A program made the translations under genes and the position numbers. A DNA stretch of 64,000 bases from Drosophila pseudoobscura. Taxonomy: Eukaryota > Arthropoda > Insecta > Diptera > Drosophilidae. The first letter of the stretch is position 1. The number at the start of each line of letters is the position of its first letter. The stretch spans positions 14,899,501-14,963,500 of the forward strand of contig NC_046680.1 of assembly GCF_009870125.1 (NCBI RefSeq). The letters are read 5' to 3'. The notes beneath the pieces were generated by a model that was not told where the DNA came from, ran no database searches, and was given only the letters and a program-made list of their open reading frames with translations. Shown here in pieces: positions 35,931 through 48,698 of the stretch.

Positions 35931-36439
35931 CTATGTAATGGGACCGTCTGGTTTTACTTGTGTTTCTTCTTTTGCGCAGTCTATTAGTTCGACGCACGTC
36001 CAACAGCATTCGGGCCAGGGCCTGGCTGACGACACGCCAGTATCCGCGCAGTCTGCGAACGCAGCAGGGATCTGGCAGCTGTACAGAAGCATTAGAGGAG
36101 AATCAGTATCAGAATAAGAGATTCAAAACGTTTGCTTGTCAGTTGAGAGACTGGAACTTGGGCGATACTTGCTAGTGGATGAGTACGTCGCCGCTATCGT
36201 TTTGGCAATGGAAAGCCCCGCAGACATCCGGGTCATCCTGCATTCCAAGGACAACCATGTCGCCGTTGGGGCCCTTGCAGCCTCCATCTGAAATAATTGC
36301 AAAGATAACCTCTGGCGAAAAAGAGAGCTTGCACGAGGAGGAGGGAGTCACCTGCGCCTGGTTCAAGAGTTTTGAAGTGCACCCAAGAGTTTCCCACTGT
36401 CAGGAGCATGAACTCCATTAGAATTAGGGTAAGCTTCAT
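35931..36439 (-). CDS. Secreted SVWC (Vago-like) protein A
   Basis: Three exons on minus, 36439-36352, 36287-36173 and 36078-35931, give 116 aa. Signal peptide MKLTLILMEFMLLTVGNS. The mature chain has the eight cysteines of a single von Willebrand C domain (GGC, VC, HC, YC, DC, CC, TC) plus a ninth shortly after (LIDC). Intron 1 is GT-AG, phase 1. Intron 2 (36172-36079) begins with GC, CACTA|GCAAGTAT, splitting a Tyr codon so that an unspliced message would stop at once. SVWC proteins are secreted; Vago, the best-known member, is induced by virus infection. A TATA box, ACTATAAAG, lies at 36503-36495 on this strand. This copy is ~12 kb from the other members and has a C-terminal tail (AKEETQVKPDGPIT). 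Confidence 0.85.
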
Positions 36440-36494
36440 TTTCGCCTCTGCTACTGTTGATGCAACGAGTGGAAAGCCTTTTATGGTTGGTCCC

Positions 36495-36503
36495 CTTTAT
36501 AGT
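36495..36503 (-). promoter_or_regulatory. TATA box of SVWC gene A
   Basis: ACTATAAAG followed by GGGACCAACCA on the minus strand, 56 bp from the ATG. The same arrangement precedes SVWC genes B and D. Confidence 0.7.
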
Positions 36504-36559
36504 ACTACGATATATATTATATATTACTACCCCGAACCACTGGCCCTGGCACTGTTCTG

Positions 36560-38550
36560 GCTTCCAGTATTTAAAACTGAACATTTCGCGGAAATTATTC
36601 ATAGTCGTACATGCGTTTTCCCTCTGCAATTTGATACCCAGTGGGTCTGCAAAAGTTCGGAAATCACCTGAGCAATCGGTTTTACGATAAACCCTTGATA
36701 ATATAGACCCTATATGCAATCCCCACATAGTTTCTATCGGCTTCCATTGGAGCGATCCGTGGAAAATCCAGTTTCTTCTGAAGATAACTCAATCAAAAGC
36801 CGAAAAATGGAGTGCGAATCGGACCGCTATATCGATTCATCTGCATGCTTCCTTTCTGGTTTTGTAAGTAAAATCAAGTAAGCCCAAGTCTATCAATAAG
36901 TTTTTGTTGTCGAGCGGCAAAGTCTGCCGAACAAGGGGTGGGGGCGGAGCGGGTTGCATATGTTACATATGCCACATTTCATTTGAATTTGTCTCCCCGA
37001 CTCGCAGCGCAGCACAGCACAGCGGATGTTGTGGCAAAAGTTCAACCAAAATGCATATGGCGATATATACGAGTACTCGTATACTCGGGCACACAAAAAA
37101 TAAAAAACCAAGTGCAAAATGCAAAAGGCTGCCTGTGGCAGCAGCAGCAGCATGAATTGGCACAATTCACAGCTAATCCAATCAGCTGTAATGGCGGCAC
37201 ATCGAGAGACAGACAGAGAGAGAGAGAGAGAGATGGGGGGAGCGTGATACAGAGCAATGTCCTGTCCAGTCTCTTCCGGTTCTCTAGGCCGGGCCAAACA
37301 CCTGCATGGACGGTTTGTTTGGGCCAAGCCAGTGCCAGTGCCAGTGCCAGTGCCAGTGCCAGTCCGGTTCGAGCCACACTCGCAGTCTCCGCTGCAGTTG
37401 CAACTCTGATTGTGAGCCTGTCAGGCGTGTATTAATTTCTGGATATGCGCATGTGTCTGTGCAACAAGTTGCTGTTGCTGTTGCAGTTATTCTTTTTTGC
37501 GTTTTTCTTTAATATGCAGATTGTGTCGCGCTGACTTTAATACTTTGCAACGTCGTCGATCATTTCGCTTTATGCCAGTGCGACTCTGTATCTGTGGCTG
37601 TGGCTGTGTGTGTGTGCGAGATGGAGAAAAAGAAACAAGCATGTTGTACATGTCGCCCGTCTTGTAAAACCTGCAACACATGCAACATGCAGCAGCCACA
37701 GCAACAGCCACAGCAATGTGCTGGGAGGGAGTGGAGCCTGGCCAGCCGAACGGTGCAACTGTGGAACGGGGCTTCCTTCCACACCGAAGAGCGCAAAAAT
37801 TTCACTTGGCCACAATTTTAATTAAAATTTAAAAAATCCCCAAAACCAATCGCCGCACCGATGACGCCATACTCTTTCCGAATGCTAGGACCCTGCCCAT
37901 TGCGTTGCTCCTTTTGCGGCCGCCCTGCGCTGTGAGGGTATGCTGCCGCTTCGCCTTGGCGCTGCCCGACGTTTCCGCGGCGCGAATAAATTGGACAAAA
38001 TAAAAATAAAACCATGTAACAGTGTTAATGTAAGATGACGGCAAACAAAAATAAACGAATAAGAGAAAAGAAAAACCGATGCAAAAACGCTTTTGGCGGT
38101 GACTGTCTAGAGATGGCAGTTCGCGTGCCGGTCCCTATCGAGGAATGATCTGCTCGTGGGAGAGAGAGTTCTTAAGGACAGCGATAGCCATCAGTAATCA
38201 TCGGTATCGGTATCGATTGATAAAGCTTCCACCACTAATAGCAGGAGAGCGGTCTTCCAGCTTCCAGATTCCAGTCCGTGTGCCTGTGCATGTGTGTGTG
38301 TGAGTGTTTTTCTTTTTGTTGCAAATTTGAGTTACGCTTTACAGGATTTTACAGATTGCAAACATTAATTTTCATGCATTGCCAGGCACACAAGTGCGGG
38401 GGGGCCACTCAAGAACCGCTACACAGCACACCAGCCGCCCCTCCCCGCCCGCAGCTCTTCGGTTCTGCCGCTGCCTTGGTATGCTGAAATTATGTACGGG
38501 GCGTGGCAATCGAAACATGTGCAGTTATGCTTTACAGCGTCCCCCTCTCG

Positions 38551-38583
<33 letters not shown>

Positions 38584-41500
38584 CGTCTCTCAGCGAGCTC
38601 CTCGTCCCGGCTTCTCCTTATCGCTGATTGCGGTGGGTTCAAATGCTGACAGTCCAACCCGAAATGTCCCAAAGAAAAATATATATCAGCGGTTTCTTAC
38701 ATAATTGTACCAGCGACAATGAAGAAGAGACAAAATACCCCAAGAACCCCAAATGGGAAAATCGTTTAAAAATGCAAATGGCCCGCACATCGACTGAAAG
38801 CAGAAGGCAGAAAGCGATATTGTGTGTACGAGTACATACATACATACATACATATGTATTCAAATCAGTCCATGGGTCGGTCGTCATTGCCGGGTTGTCG
38901 AGTTGTCGGTGGGTCGCCTTGGTTTCTGTGGCTGTCGTTTCCTGGCGCTGCATTTGTCAAACGCCGCGGAATTAATGAACCGCAACAGCACCGCCGATTT
39001 GTATCTAATGGAGACCGAAACAACAACCAGACCAAGCCAGCCTGGCAACAACAAGCCCCCAATACAATCACAAATTGTAGCCAGAACTCATGTTTAGAGC
39101 GGCGGACCTTAGCACGTGTGAAATATTTTCACATGGCACTTCATTTATTTCGTTGGACTGGGGCTTCGACTGTGAATGCGCCAGCGGCTGGCTCCAGGTG
39201 TTGGTCACCTTCTGCTCTTGTTGGGGACGCGTCCATAAATTTCCTTATTTTCTGCTTTGTGCATTTGTTACGTTCGTTAGGCACGCAATTGCCATCTCTT
39301 TCGCTCACCCTCAGTCCCGTGCCGTACCGTACCGTCCCGTTCCGTTCCGTTCCGTCCTCTGTATCGTATTCGATTTGTTTGGCGATTTTTGACAGGCAAC
39401 GGGGCCTTACATACATCTGTACATCTGTATGTATCTCTAATAACTCTGGCCTGAGTGTTTATGTATCGATTCAATTCCAATACGCGTAGCAATGCCAAGA
39501 ATTTATGCAATTTTCCACATACAATTTATATTCCACACCGATACTAAAAGCCAAACCAAAACAGGGATGGGTTCTCCAGCACTCCTCTGCTGGTATGGTT
39601 TATGCGGGGAACCTACACATCATGACAATCGACTGCGCATGAACATCATCAACAGCTTTGTCACCACGTGGCGGCTGTCGATCATCGTACATGTTTACAC
39701 ATATTGATATAGAGAACCGAGCCAGCTACTATCTTGGTGTGTATCTCTGACGAGCACTTCGACTTCAAGAGATAACCCAATGACTCTTGGGGTAAGTCTT
39801 TCTAAAGCTGTCTCGCCCGAGAAGTATTTATCACCCGGACCGAGCACACACACAATGGTCCAATGGTCTCTGCAATCAATTTCAGAACTGTCACTTTGAC
39901 ACTTGAATGTTCTGTTTCATTCTCCCACTCCCACTCGCACTCTCACTCTCTTATCCACCGTCTTCTGTGTGCCTGTTCTATTCTGTCTTCATGCTTCATC
40001 GCTGCTGCTGTGCCGAATGCCGTAGACAGCACGTCTGTACCCTATTTATCGGGTACAAAGTATTACGATATTTATCATACAATAAATGCCATTTTATCGC
40101 TCTCGAGCCTCCCCATACATTCTTGTCTTTCGCCTCGCACTGTGGCAAATATTTGTTCATTTGTTTGTTTGTTTGTTTGTTGCCTGTAGGAGAAGTACCT
40201 ACAACACACTGGTCTGCCCAACTACGAGTATTTGTGTACACTTTGTAGGTGGCTCTTATTTCTGCTGTCAACGTCGTCGTCGTCGTCGTTGTCGTCATCG
40301 GGGGCACCTTTCTATGGTAGTAGTTGGTGTCAGGCGGTAGAGAAACAAAAAGACAAGTCTGGTAGCCGACATGCCCTGTCACATTATTCCCCCAAAGCTG
40401 TCAAAAACAGAAGAAACAACAGAAAATGTCACACCTCTGGGTGGTTCGGGTGACACCTTTTGACACTTGTCCAAAGTGCATCGATGGCAAACACAGGAAA
40501 TGTTCTACTTCTGGCAATGGATTCTCCTTAAACATTTCGGAGCAACGCAGAATCCAGAGCTATTTCCGTTCCCTCGCAAACAAAAGTTTTGATCGGTCTG
40601 ACTAAAAACTAGGTATGTAAATCGGAAAGCGCATCCAATCTGTCGATTGTTGTGCTCTTGCTGTCTGCCGTGATATTACCTGTGTAGTACTTTCCGTCCT
40701 CTGCCTTATGCTAGGGGGTAAATCCCACAAGGAGCGGCATCCAGAAGATACAGGCTTACAGGGCATCTCTTGGCAGGCATGGCAAGGTCATAAGTATAGC
40801 TACAAAACCGCCCAGTTAAACAAAGCACAGCCCAATCTTCTTCTTCTTCTAAACATTTTTCACAAATAGCTGATACTGATTTTTGCATATTTTTCTTTGC
40901 TGAAATTCAAGTTCAAGTTGTAGATACATATCACCATTTCACATATCATATCATGTGGATTATGAGAAGCATTTGCTGGGTAGCAAAGTGGATGGCCCCC
41001 CACTATTCCTCCCTTGTACATACATACATACATATATCCGCTTGTATATCGAATAACCGTAGAGCGGCCCCCAAATGCCTTTAATATTTATTATCACAGG
41101 GTTGGTTTTGTTATTGGTACTGAGACGGGGGTCTGTTCTGTTCTGTCCGTTTCCACGATGATGACTCAATTGACGGACAATGAACAACTTTCCAGTGAAA
41201 GAATTAAACTCGAAAAACAGCATATAAAGTTCTCCCCATTCATTCAGAGCCCAAGAAATCAGCTGATCTCGGCAGTTTCTCTGCTTACGATATGGGGTAC
41301 GTTCGGGTACATATATATATTACGATATATGGTGACAAATGTATTATATATCACTCCCAGCTCCACACGACATTCATTGTGCACTGATATGAACACTTGT
41401 ACATATGGACATACTATTCATACATATGTATATGGAATTTATCTTAGGTATTATATTTTTGTCTGAGAATGTTTTGTGGGAAACTTTGTTGTTTCTGGGT

Positions 41501-44410
41501 TGCCAGGCTGCGGAAGTATCGATTCCGTTACTGGAGAACCTTTTGCGAGTAAAATATGAGTTTCCTAGAAATATTACTTGAATTCTTTGCAGTTTTATTA
41601 TTATATCATTGCAGAAATATTAGCTGGCATTTTCAAAACGGATGTACTCGCATATGCGAATAAGCTCCAGGCCAGTTGCACCCGACACCTTGTGGGACAG
41701 TCGTGGCCATTGCACATCGGGGGACCGTCACTGTCCAACACGGACAAACAAGTGGGCAAGTGGTAGACAAAATTCTCATTAACTAAATAAACTTATGACA
41801 GATGGAATATACAAATGACGGGCATTAATCGCATACTCACGCAAAACAAGTTTCCCAGATCTGTCTGCCTGGGCGAATCATTTAGCAAATTAAATTTGCA
41901 TTTCACAGTGTTTTTCTACGAGTGCAAAAAGAAGCGCTAGAATAAGCAGTGTGCGGAATCCCCTACATATTTACACAAGGGTCATTCAGGCGGTGGAATT
42001 TACGGGAAAATTAAACATTTTTGAAAGTTAAAAAGGTTAATGGATTTCCTAGGAATTTGATTCGTTATTTTGCCAAAAATCGCCACCTAACACATATCTT
42101 GAGGCGCCCCCTAGAGCCCCCTAATGGCTCCTCGCTGCCAGGGAGGAACGCATTCCTAGATGTGCGAGTGTCGGAGGTGTGTGAACCGCTCCGAAATGCT
42201 TTTATAATGAGCTAATAGTCAATCCCCGAGAGCACCTGTTGCCAGCACGCCAGCGACGACGAGAGCAAACTGCCAAGTAATTAAGAGATTTCCTTGGAGC
42301 CCAGCCTCTGAGCGGTTCGATTGGATTAGATTGGCCCAGATGCACTCAGTTCCAGTATCAGATGTGGCTTTGCTTTCTTATACCCTCGCTATGGAGGGTA
42401 TTGTTATTTCGAGGGGATCTTAGCAACGCCTTTGATTTTGGTGCACCCAATCTGTAGGACAGAGCAGCCAAGATCGGATCTTCTTTGATTGAGAATATCG
42501 ATAATTTAAAGTAAACTGCCATAGGATCGATGGGTGTGCAAGGGTATCAATAGCTTCGGATCCCGATGCAGGTCTTCGTTTCTCGATTTGTTTTTGTGCC
42601 ATTTTAATTGCTAATCAAATCGATTTATAATTCTGTGTTGTCCAAGTAATTTATTAACTATTACAATTTGCTACGCTCATCGCATACCCCATAGCCAGCA
42701 CCTGCTCCCCCATTCTCTACGTCTGTCGCTCTCTCAATCTACCTCCCTGTTGTCTGGTAGAAGGTTGGCGGGTGGCGGGTGTCGAGTGGCGAGTGGCGCC
42801 AACTATCGTCGACGGCGAGGCGGAAAATCATTTCGAAACGAATTCGCGACAAAGGGAAGCGTGTGCGGTTTTCCCTTTTACATTTTTACCCACTTGATTT
42901 TATAATTGATTGATGGCATTGATTGACTATAAGTGGGAAAAAATAGCTTACATGCATTTGTGGCAGCAGTAAGTAGATCAGATCTTGGGCAGATCTCGAC
43001 CACTTCAGGGAACAGGAAGGAGACAAATCTCTTGCCTGGAAATGGTCGATTATAGCCGACACTTGTGCTCCCTCCTGCCAGATGGCGGGCCTATATAAAA
43101 AATGATCCAACAAACGTGTCGCAGACAGCGGGAATTTGTTTGCTGTCGAAAATATTACAATTTTCATTTGTAAGTTTTTCGCACGCACAAACAAAATCCC
43201 AAAAATATAATAAACATGAAAATAAATTGGCTCGGCATCGCCGCCGAAACATAGACACTACCGATGCACAGATGCACACACACACAGAGAAAGATACACA
43301 GATACAGATACAGATCTGTGAGGGCCCGCAGTCATGCTGGCAGATACTTTTTAGCCACTTTGACTAAAGCAATAACATTAGCACTTGGCTGGCGCTGTTT
43401 TTGCCACAAAACTATTTCTGGCACCTTACAAAAGAACAAGAAGCAAGAAAAAACAGAAAAAAAGGAAATACAATAACTACGAGTACAACCAAAAAGCTCA
43501 AAAAACTGAAAAAACATTTGAGTATCTTTTTGGGAATGGTATTGGGAGGGGGAGGGGGGGAGCACTAAAATTGCAAAGCATACAGTTTTGAACTTGGCAC
43601 AAGGGATGGGATGGCAGGCGCAAAGGAACGGGACAAAGTCTAAATGGATTGTTCTCTGGTTAGAGATATGTGCGAGTACGAGTATGTAGATGGCTGGGAT
43701 GGATGGCTGTTGGGCAGCATAGAGCACAGAAACAGCGTCTACAAGTGCGTTCTGCATCTGCATCTGCACACACTGGCACTCGCACTCGCACTCGTACTCG
43801 CACGACACATACGAGTATGAGTACGAGTGCATGTCTGTAGTAAGTGTGGTACGGTCAATGCACAGACGGAGACGACCAGACAAATATTTGTTTGCTTTTG
43901 TTGCCTCTGCAAATGGGTGGAAGTGGGTGTGGAGGCGGAGGTGGAGGTGGAGGCCTGACCACGTCACGTCACCCAGCCGGTCCTCATCGTCGGCGTCGGC
44001 GTCGTCGTCGGCTTCGTCGTCATCCATATGGCAAAACTATTTTTAAAAATGTTTTAATTATTTGCTGCCATATTCCTTAAAGCGTTGACTAGTCGGCGGC
44101 GTCTCCGTCTGCTGGTCTGGGGCGGTCGGTCTCTTCCCTGGTCACTGCTGGGGGATGGGGGGAAATGGGGCATGGTGCATGGTGCAGCGTGCATTGGCAA
44201 AATGTGCAACAACTTTAGAGGTTTTCTCTGTTTAGTACATTTTGGCGTGGGCTTTGGTTTTTACTTTTATTCCTCCATTCTTTTTTGTTTACCCGCCGCC
44301 TTGCACATCTCGTCTCGTCGCAAAGTACATTAAGTGTGAAGTTTTCTCCCAATAGAAATATTATTGTCGCGTCGCGCCTAATGTGTCGCAGCTTGCATGT
44401 AATTTTCTCT
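36560..44410. other. Large non-coding block
   Basis: Nearly 8 kb without a supported gene. Low-complexity tracts include (TGCCAG)n at 37328-37362, (CT)n at 38545-38584, (GTTT)n at ~40159-40180 and ACGAGT-type repeats near 43670-43830. A minus-strand donor-like GTGAGT at ~41840 follows a short ATG frame, but no partner exon was found. Confidence 0.45.
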
Positions 44411-44411
44411 T

Positions 44412-44600
44412 TTGTCACCCACCCCACCCCGCCGACACTCGCCCTCCCGTGCACCACACAAAAAATGTCTAGGAGATCAGAACCCCACCCATACCAGCAG
44501 CTGCAGCACAAGAGCTTTTGATCTGCAAAGAGCGGAATATTGGAACTGGAACGAGGTGTACGCTCTCCCGAAGCGCTCTCTGGGAATTCCGCACCTTTTC
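44412..44600 (+). other. Possible 5' exon ending in a strong donor
   Basis: The sequence up to 44600 ends TTTTCAG|GTGAGTCAGG, an excellent splice donor. One frame across it is open (ends AEYWNWNEVYALPKRSLG...) and an ATG occurs at 44465 in another frame. It may be a 5' UTR or first coding exon of a + strand transcript; no acceptor partner is identified. Confidence 0.3.
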
Positions 44601-47493
44601 AGGTGAGTCAGGAAGCTAGCGAAGCTGCCATGCGACATTTTGGACAGCAAATTCAATGCTTTATCCGTGTCCAACGATCATCATCGATTCCATCGACCAG
44701 CGACAATAGAAACGCCTTGTACGAGTGGTCGTAGAGCCCCTGCTGCGGCTTTTAGCCGTCAGCAGGCAGCCCAGACTTGAGACGGCCAACAAACCGCAAG
44801 CATGCTCGCTTTACGGGCTTCTTTTTACCCGAGACAAGACGCCCAATGAAGCGAGAAAAATTACTGTTTGTTAAGTGAGTTTGTCAACATGAGGCGTGCG
44901 CATCGCAGAGGCTCGAGAGGCAAAGACCGAGACAGAGACAGAGACAGATAGAGATAGGGATAGAGATGGAGATACAAACAAGTATCATTAACGCAATGCC
45001 CAAACCGTTAGAGAGACATTCGAGTTTGGGCTGAGAGTCGGAGCTGGAGTTGGTGGCATCTTTACCCGGAAGCCGGCTTCAAAAACTCCATAACTCCGAG
45101 TATTTTTCTGCAGAAGTTTTCTTTGGTTTGGCTTGGCTGCGAGAGAGGAAGGGGATGCCTTTGCAATGTATGTAATTGAATACCTGACATAGTCATTTTT
45201 CCCGGCACATACCCTAACACTCGCCAGACCATCTTCATTTACACTTCACGAATATTTTTCTCCCTCATTTGTAATACATTTTTTGTATATTGCCTCATTC
45301 GATGCAGACCTATATCACTTATACATATGTCTACTACTACTATTATTTGATTATCAGAACATTAAAGGGTATCCCAACCATCGGCCCCCAAAGGCTATCT
45401 TTCCTTCTGAATACTGTTCTTGTTTGGGTTCTGGTTCTGTCTAAAAATGGTACTTGGATGGTACCCCATCAGAGCCCAGAACACAGCGGGCGCAACGCCA
45501 AGCCAAGGCTACTGGCCATACATACCGCCAGCAATTACTCATTTATGGCCAACCAGCGGCATTTCTCGCTCTCGGCCGCTGTGCGTGTGTCCTTTTGCGG
45601 CCACCTATTAAAGCATTTCAGAGGGTATAACCATTTTGACCACAGAAGGAAACATCTTCCGATCCCATAAAGAATACAAAAACTCGTATGTTCGGATGGC
45701 TGGCAAAGGAACGATCGATATGCAAGTGTATTACAAGGGTCGACCCCCCCAAACAATCCTTTCCAGCCTATTGGCCTATTCGATGGTTTGGTCTGGAGGT
45801 ACTTCAGGTTCGGGCCACCCCACCCTTCCCTTCGGGTATTGGCTTCTGCTTTATGCATATAGCGATTAAGGGTAATTACAAATCGCATCAATCGACTGTC
45901 CTAGCCATAACAAGCTTTTGCCACCTATTAGCCACATTTAGCCACATGTAGTACCTTATGGGTCTCCTTTGGCAAGTGTTCAAGTGATGAAAACTGAACA
46001 AAGAACGTTGATTGTTGGTTTTCAAATGGTAATAAAGCTGAACTCTTGAAACATACATCTAAAATGTTAAGAGATAGAAATTGAGCCGAAGAATGGAAAT
46101 CAATTTCCTTCAAATTTACCCTTCCAGATGTTTCCACTAAATAGACATGTTCGACTACAACTAATCCCATTTGTTTCGTTTAAATGAATCCCAGTCGACA
46201 CAAATCGTACGAGTATGATATGATCGGAGCCGTGTAGATGTAGATTTGAACTTTGCTCCCGATTTAAGCTAATCAGGTCCGTGTCATCATCTATTATTTT
46301 GACAGCCGATAAGGGCTCGAATAAGTATATATCTGAACTTTGACATTCACATGTGTTTACCATCCTCGCAGCAACAGTTCCCTTATCTCACCGATGCTGC
46401 TGTCTAACGTAAGCTGGAGCTTGGTCTTGGCCTGGGGCTGGTTCTGGTTTTGGTTGTGGTTCGGGTGCCGAAGTGATAAGAAAATTTAATTTTCAAAACC
46501 AGTAATCACAAATCGATGTTCTATTTAAATAGGGCATTAAAAATACATTTTTGGTTTGGATGGTGCTGCTCGAAGACTGACAGAGAGAGAGGCAGTCAGT
46601 CGATAATCAGTGCAGCGAGAACATTTTCTTTGTAGGGCCACGTGGGGTTATCGGCCTCCTAAATACTCGCAATGCAACTGAGTGTTATTTCATATTATTT
46701 TTCCAAACGTTTATGTTCCATTTGACACAGTTGCAGAGGCTCTTATATACATACATATGTACGCACATATTTACACACCCGGGAGTGCTATCAGTCGGTC
46801 AGTTCTGTACAGTGGAACCTTCTAATCTGGTACTCCTCGCCCTCGCCTTCGCCTTCGCCCTCGCGCTCGCCCTTCCAGCACAGACAGTACGACGAGTATG
46901 ATGGTCAGGTTCCGAGCGCATGAATCCCCTAGGATAGGGGAATCGAGGGTAATCTATTCTTGAACCCCCACTGAACTTTGAGCTACAAAATGCATTGCTC
47001 TAGTGAATGGAATCTATGAAGAAAAGTCCAGAGGGATTCTGAATAGAAAGATCTCTCTGTTACTTCACATGTATTAGTACTCTGACCTTTCCTATGGGAT
47101 TCGTTTGCTCGACTTTCCATCATTCTATCTAGATTTTGTATATTTCGAACCATACCTTCCATATTAGAGGGCCTTTTTCCGGACATTTGCTTAAGTTATA
47201 TTCCTTTGCATTCAACTTTTAACATTTTGACATTTCGCTTTGGCGATGGCCGACTGAGACTTTGACTGAGAATTGGCTTCGTTCCCGCTCCACACCCATA
47301 CCGCTCCTCTCTTAAATGGCGCCCCCAAAGAACTAGTCGCTATTTTCTCACTGGTCGGTCCGTCCGTCCGTCCGTCTGTCCGTCCGTCCTTGTAGCTGTC
47401 CACCTCTCTGTCTAGCCGTCAGCTCTAGCCGGCGGTTCGCTTTTAGTTTTAGCATTTACTTCTGGCATAGTTTGCATTTTTCTAGCCACTCGT

Positions 47494-47518
47494 ATCTATC
47501 TATCTATCTATCTATCTA
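47494..47518. repeat. (TATC)n microsatellite
   Basis: Six TATC units. It is complementary in orientation to the GATA tract 380 bp downstream. Confidence 0.9.
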
Positions 47519-47896
47519 CCCATCTATCTATGTATATGGCATGTTTCATTTCGTTTTTCGTCTATTTTTTTAGTCGTATTCTACAAGTATATGTATGTTC
47601 TTATTGTACTCTGTGCTGTGCTCGTTTTTGTTATGGGATGGGTGTACGAGGGCTGTAAATGCCGCGTGTGCTCATCACTTGCAGACACTTTAGAATGCAA
47701 TGCAGCTTCCATCTGCGAGATACACAACGCACTGAGAGTAGACAGACAGAAAGATACAATCGAATGCTCAAACGGCTCAGATCGGACCGGATCAGATCGA
47801 ATCAAATTATACCCAATTGGTTTTAATCCTTTTTGCTCCACTTTACTTTATTGTCTTTGTAAACAGTTTTTGCCCTTTTTTCATAATGTACTGTAC

Positions 47897-47920
47897 AGAT
47901 AGATAGATAGATAGATAGAT
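47897..47920. repeat. (AGAT)n microsatellite
   Basis: Six AGAT units, the inverse of the TATC tract at 47494. The tract ends 25 bp beyond the stop codon of SVWC gene E. Confidence 0.9.
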
Positions 47921-47944
47921 CGCCAAGTAACGTTAGCCGAAGCT

Positions 47945-48364
47945 CTAGCATGTTACATACTTGACACATTTCCAACAACAGCGGGGAAAATCTTCGGCTG
48001 TGTTTACGCCACTATCTTCGCACTTTTCGAACGTGGCTGGAATCTGGCAACTGAATTGGAAAATTGCATATTAGTTTTATTCAAGGTCTCTGAGGTACCT
48101 CAGACGAGACACACAAAACGGGACAGAACAGAGGGATCGGATCCCTATTACTTACTAGTGAATCAGGGCATCACCATTAGCGGTATGGCAGTATATGATA
48201 CCACAATAGTCTTTGTGCTGCGAGTATTCTCCCACTTTAGTATTAGAACCTGGGGTTTTGCAGCTCTGTGTTTTCTCATCGCCAGGATATTTCTGGTAGT
48301 GAACCAACGAATGCGCCCCGGATATGGCCAGCAGCAGGATGAGGATATTCTGCACGACAGCCAT
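47945..48364 (-). CDS. Secreted SVWC (Vago-like) protein E
   Basis: Two exons on minus, 48364-48156 and 48050-47945, give 104 aa. Signal peptide MAVVQNILILLLAISGAHS, then LVHYQKYPG, the C1-C8 SVWC cysteines and a terminal ninth Cys (CVKYVTC). Unlike genes A-D there is no intron 1. The single intron is at the same split Tyr codon as intron 2 of the others, but its donor is the ordinary CACTA|GTAAGT, and an unspliced message would also meet TAG. TATA-like CCTATAAAAG lies ~75 bp upstream (48446-48437). The gene is divergent from the DUF745 gene, with a 334-bp gap between the ATGs. Confidence 0.85.
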
Positions 48365-48435
48365 GATGACAGACCAGACTAGTCAGACAGCTAACTCCAC
48401 TTGCTAACTGAATGCACTGCCACTGCCACTGACAC

Positions 48436-48446
48436 TTTTATAGGCC
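48436..48446 (-). promoter_or_regulatory. TATA box of SVWC gene E
   Basis: Minus-strand CCTATAAAAG, ~75 bp before the ATG. Confidence 0.6.
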
Positions 48447-48580
48447 ATATTCAAATTGGCTCCAGCAGGTGGCAGAGAACCTGCGATTCACAGCAAAACT
48501 GTGGCTTAGCCAATGATGGCTTCTGCGTAAAGACGGTTCTCTCGGAAATACATCACACGTTCACTTGTAATAATTGGGTT

Positions 48581-48592
48581 GGGTAATCCCCC
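48581..48592. promoter_or_regulatory. NF-kappaB-like site between SVWC E and DUF745 gene
   Basis: GGGTAATCCCCC (GGGGGATTACCC on minus) fits the loose Rel/NF-kappaB half-site pattern GGGR...YCC. It lies between two divergent promoters. A single match by eye is weak evidence. Confidence 0.3.
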
Positions 48593-48698
48593 ACTCGTTC
48601 ATTCGATCACTAGATTTAGAACTAGGCGACTTTGAGCAACTAATCAACTGCTCAAAATATACCTCAGGAATCGAATTCTGAGAATTCCTGATCAATAA

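Larger units (their letters stand above)
44601..47944. other. Intergenic block upstream of the SVWC cluster
   Basis: Mostly non-coding. Minus-strand ATG frames occur at 46363-46100 (87 codons, starts MVNTCECQSSD), 46170-45928 (80 codons, starts MGLVVVEHVYLVE) and 47186-46983 (67 codons, starts MSGKRPSNMEGMV). They look less random than most frames here, but no family, splice sites or promoter support them. TATC and GATA tracts face each other at 47494-47518 and 47897-47920, and a GTCC tract lies at 47357-47388. Confidence 0.4.

Noticed and set aside
43332-44027. 231-codon minus-strand open frame with Asp-rich and repetitive parts
   Set aside because: Much of it is translated microsatellite (GAC/GTC and ACGAGT repeats), with no signal, domain or splice support.
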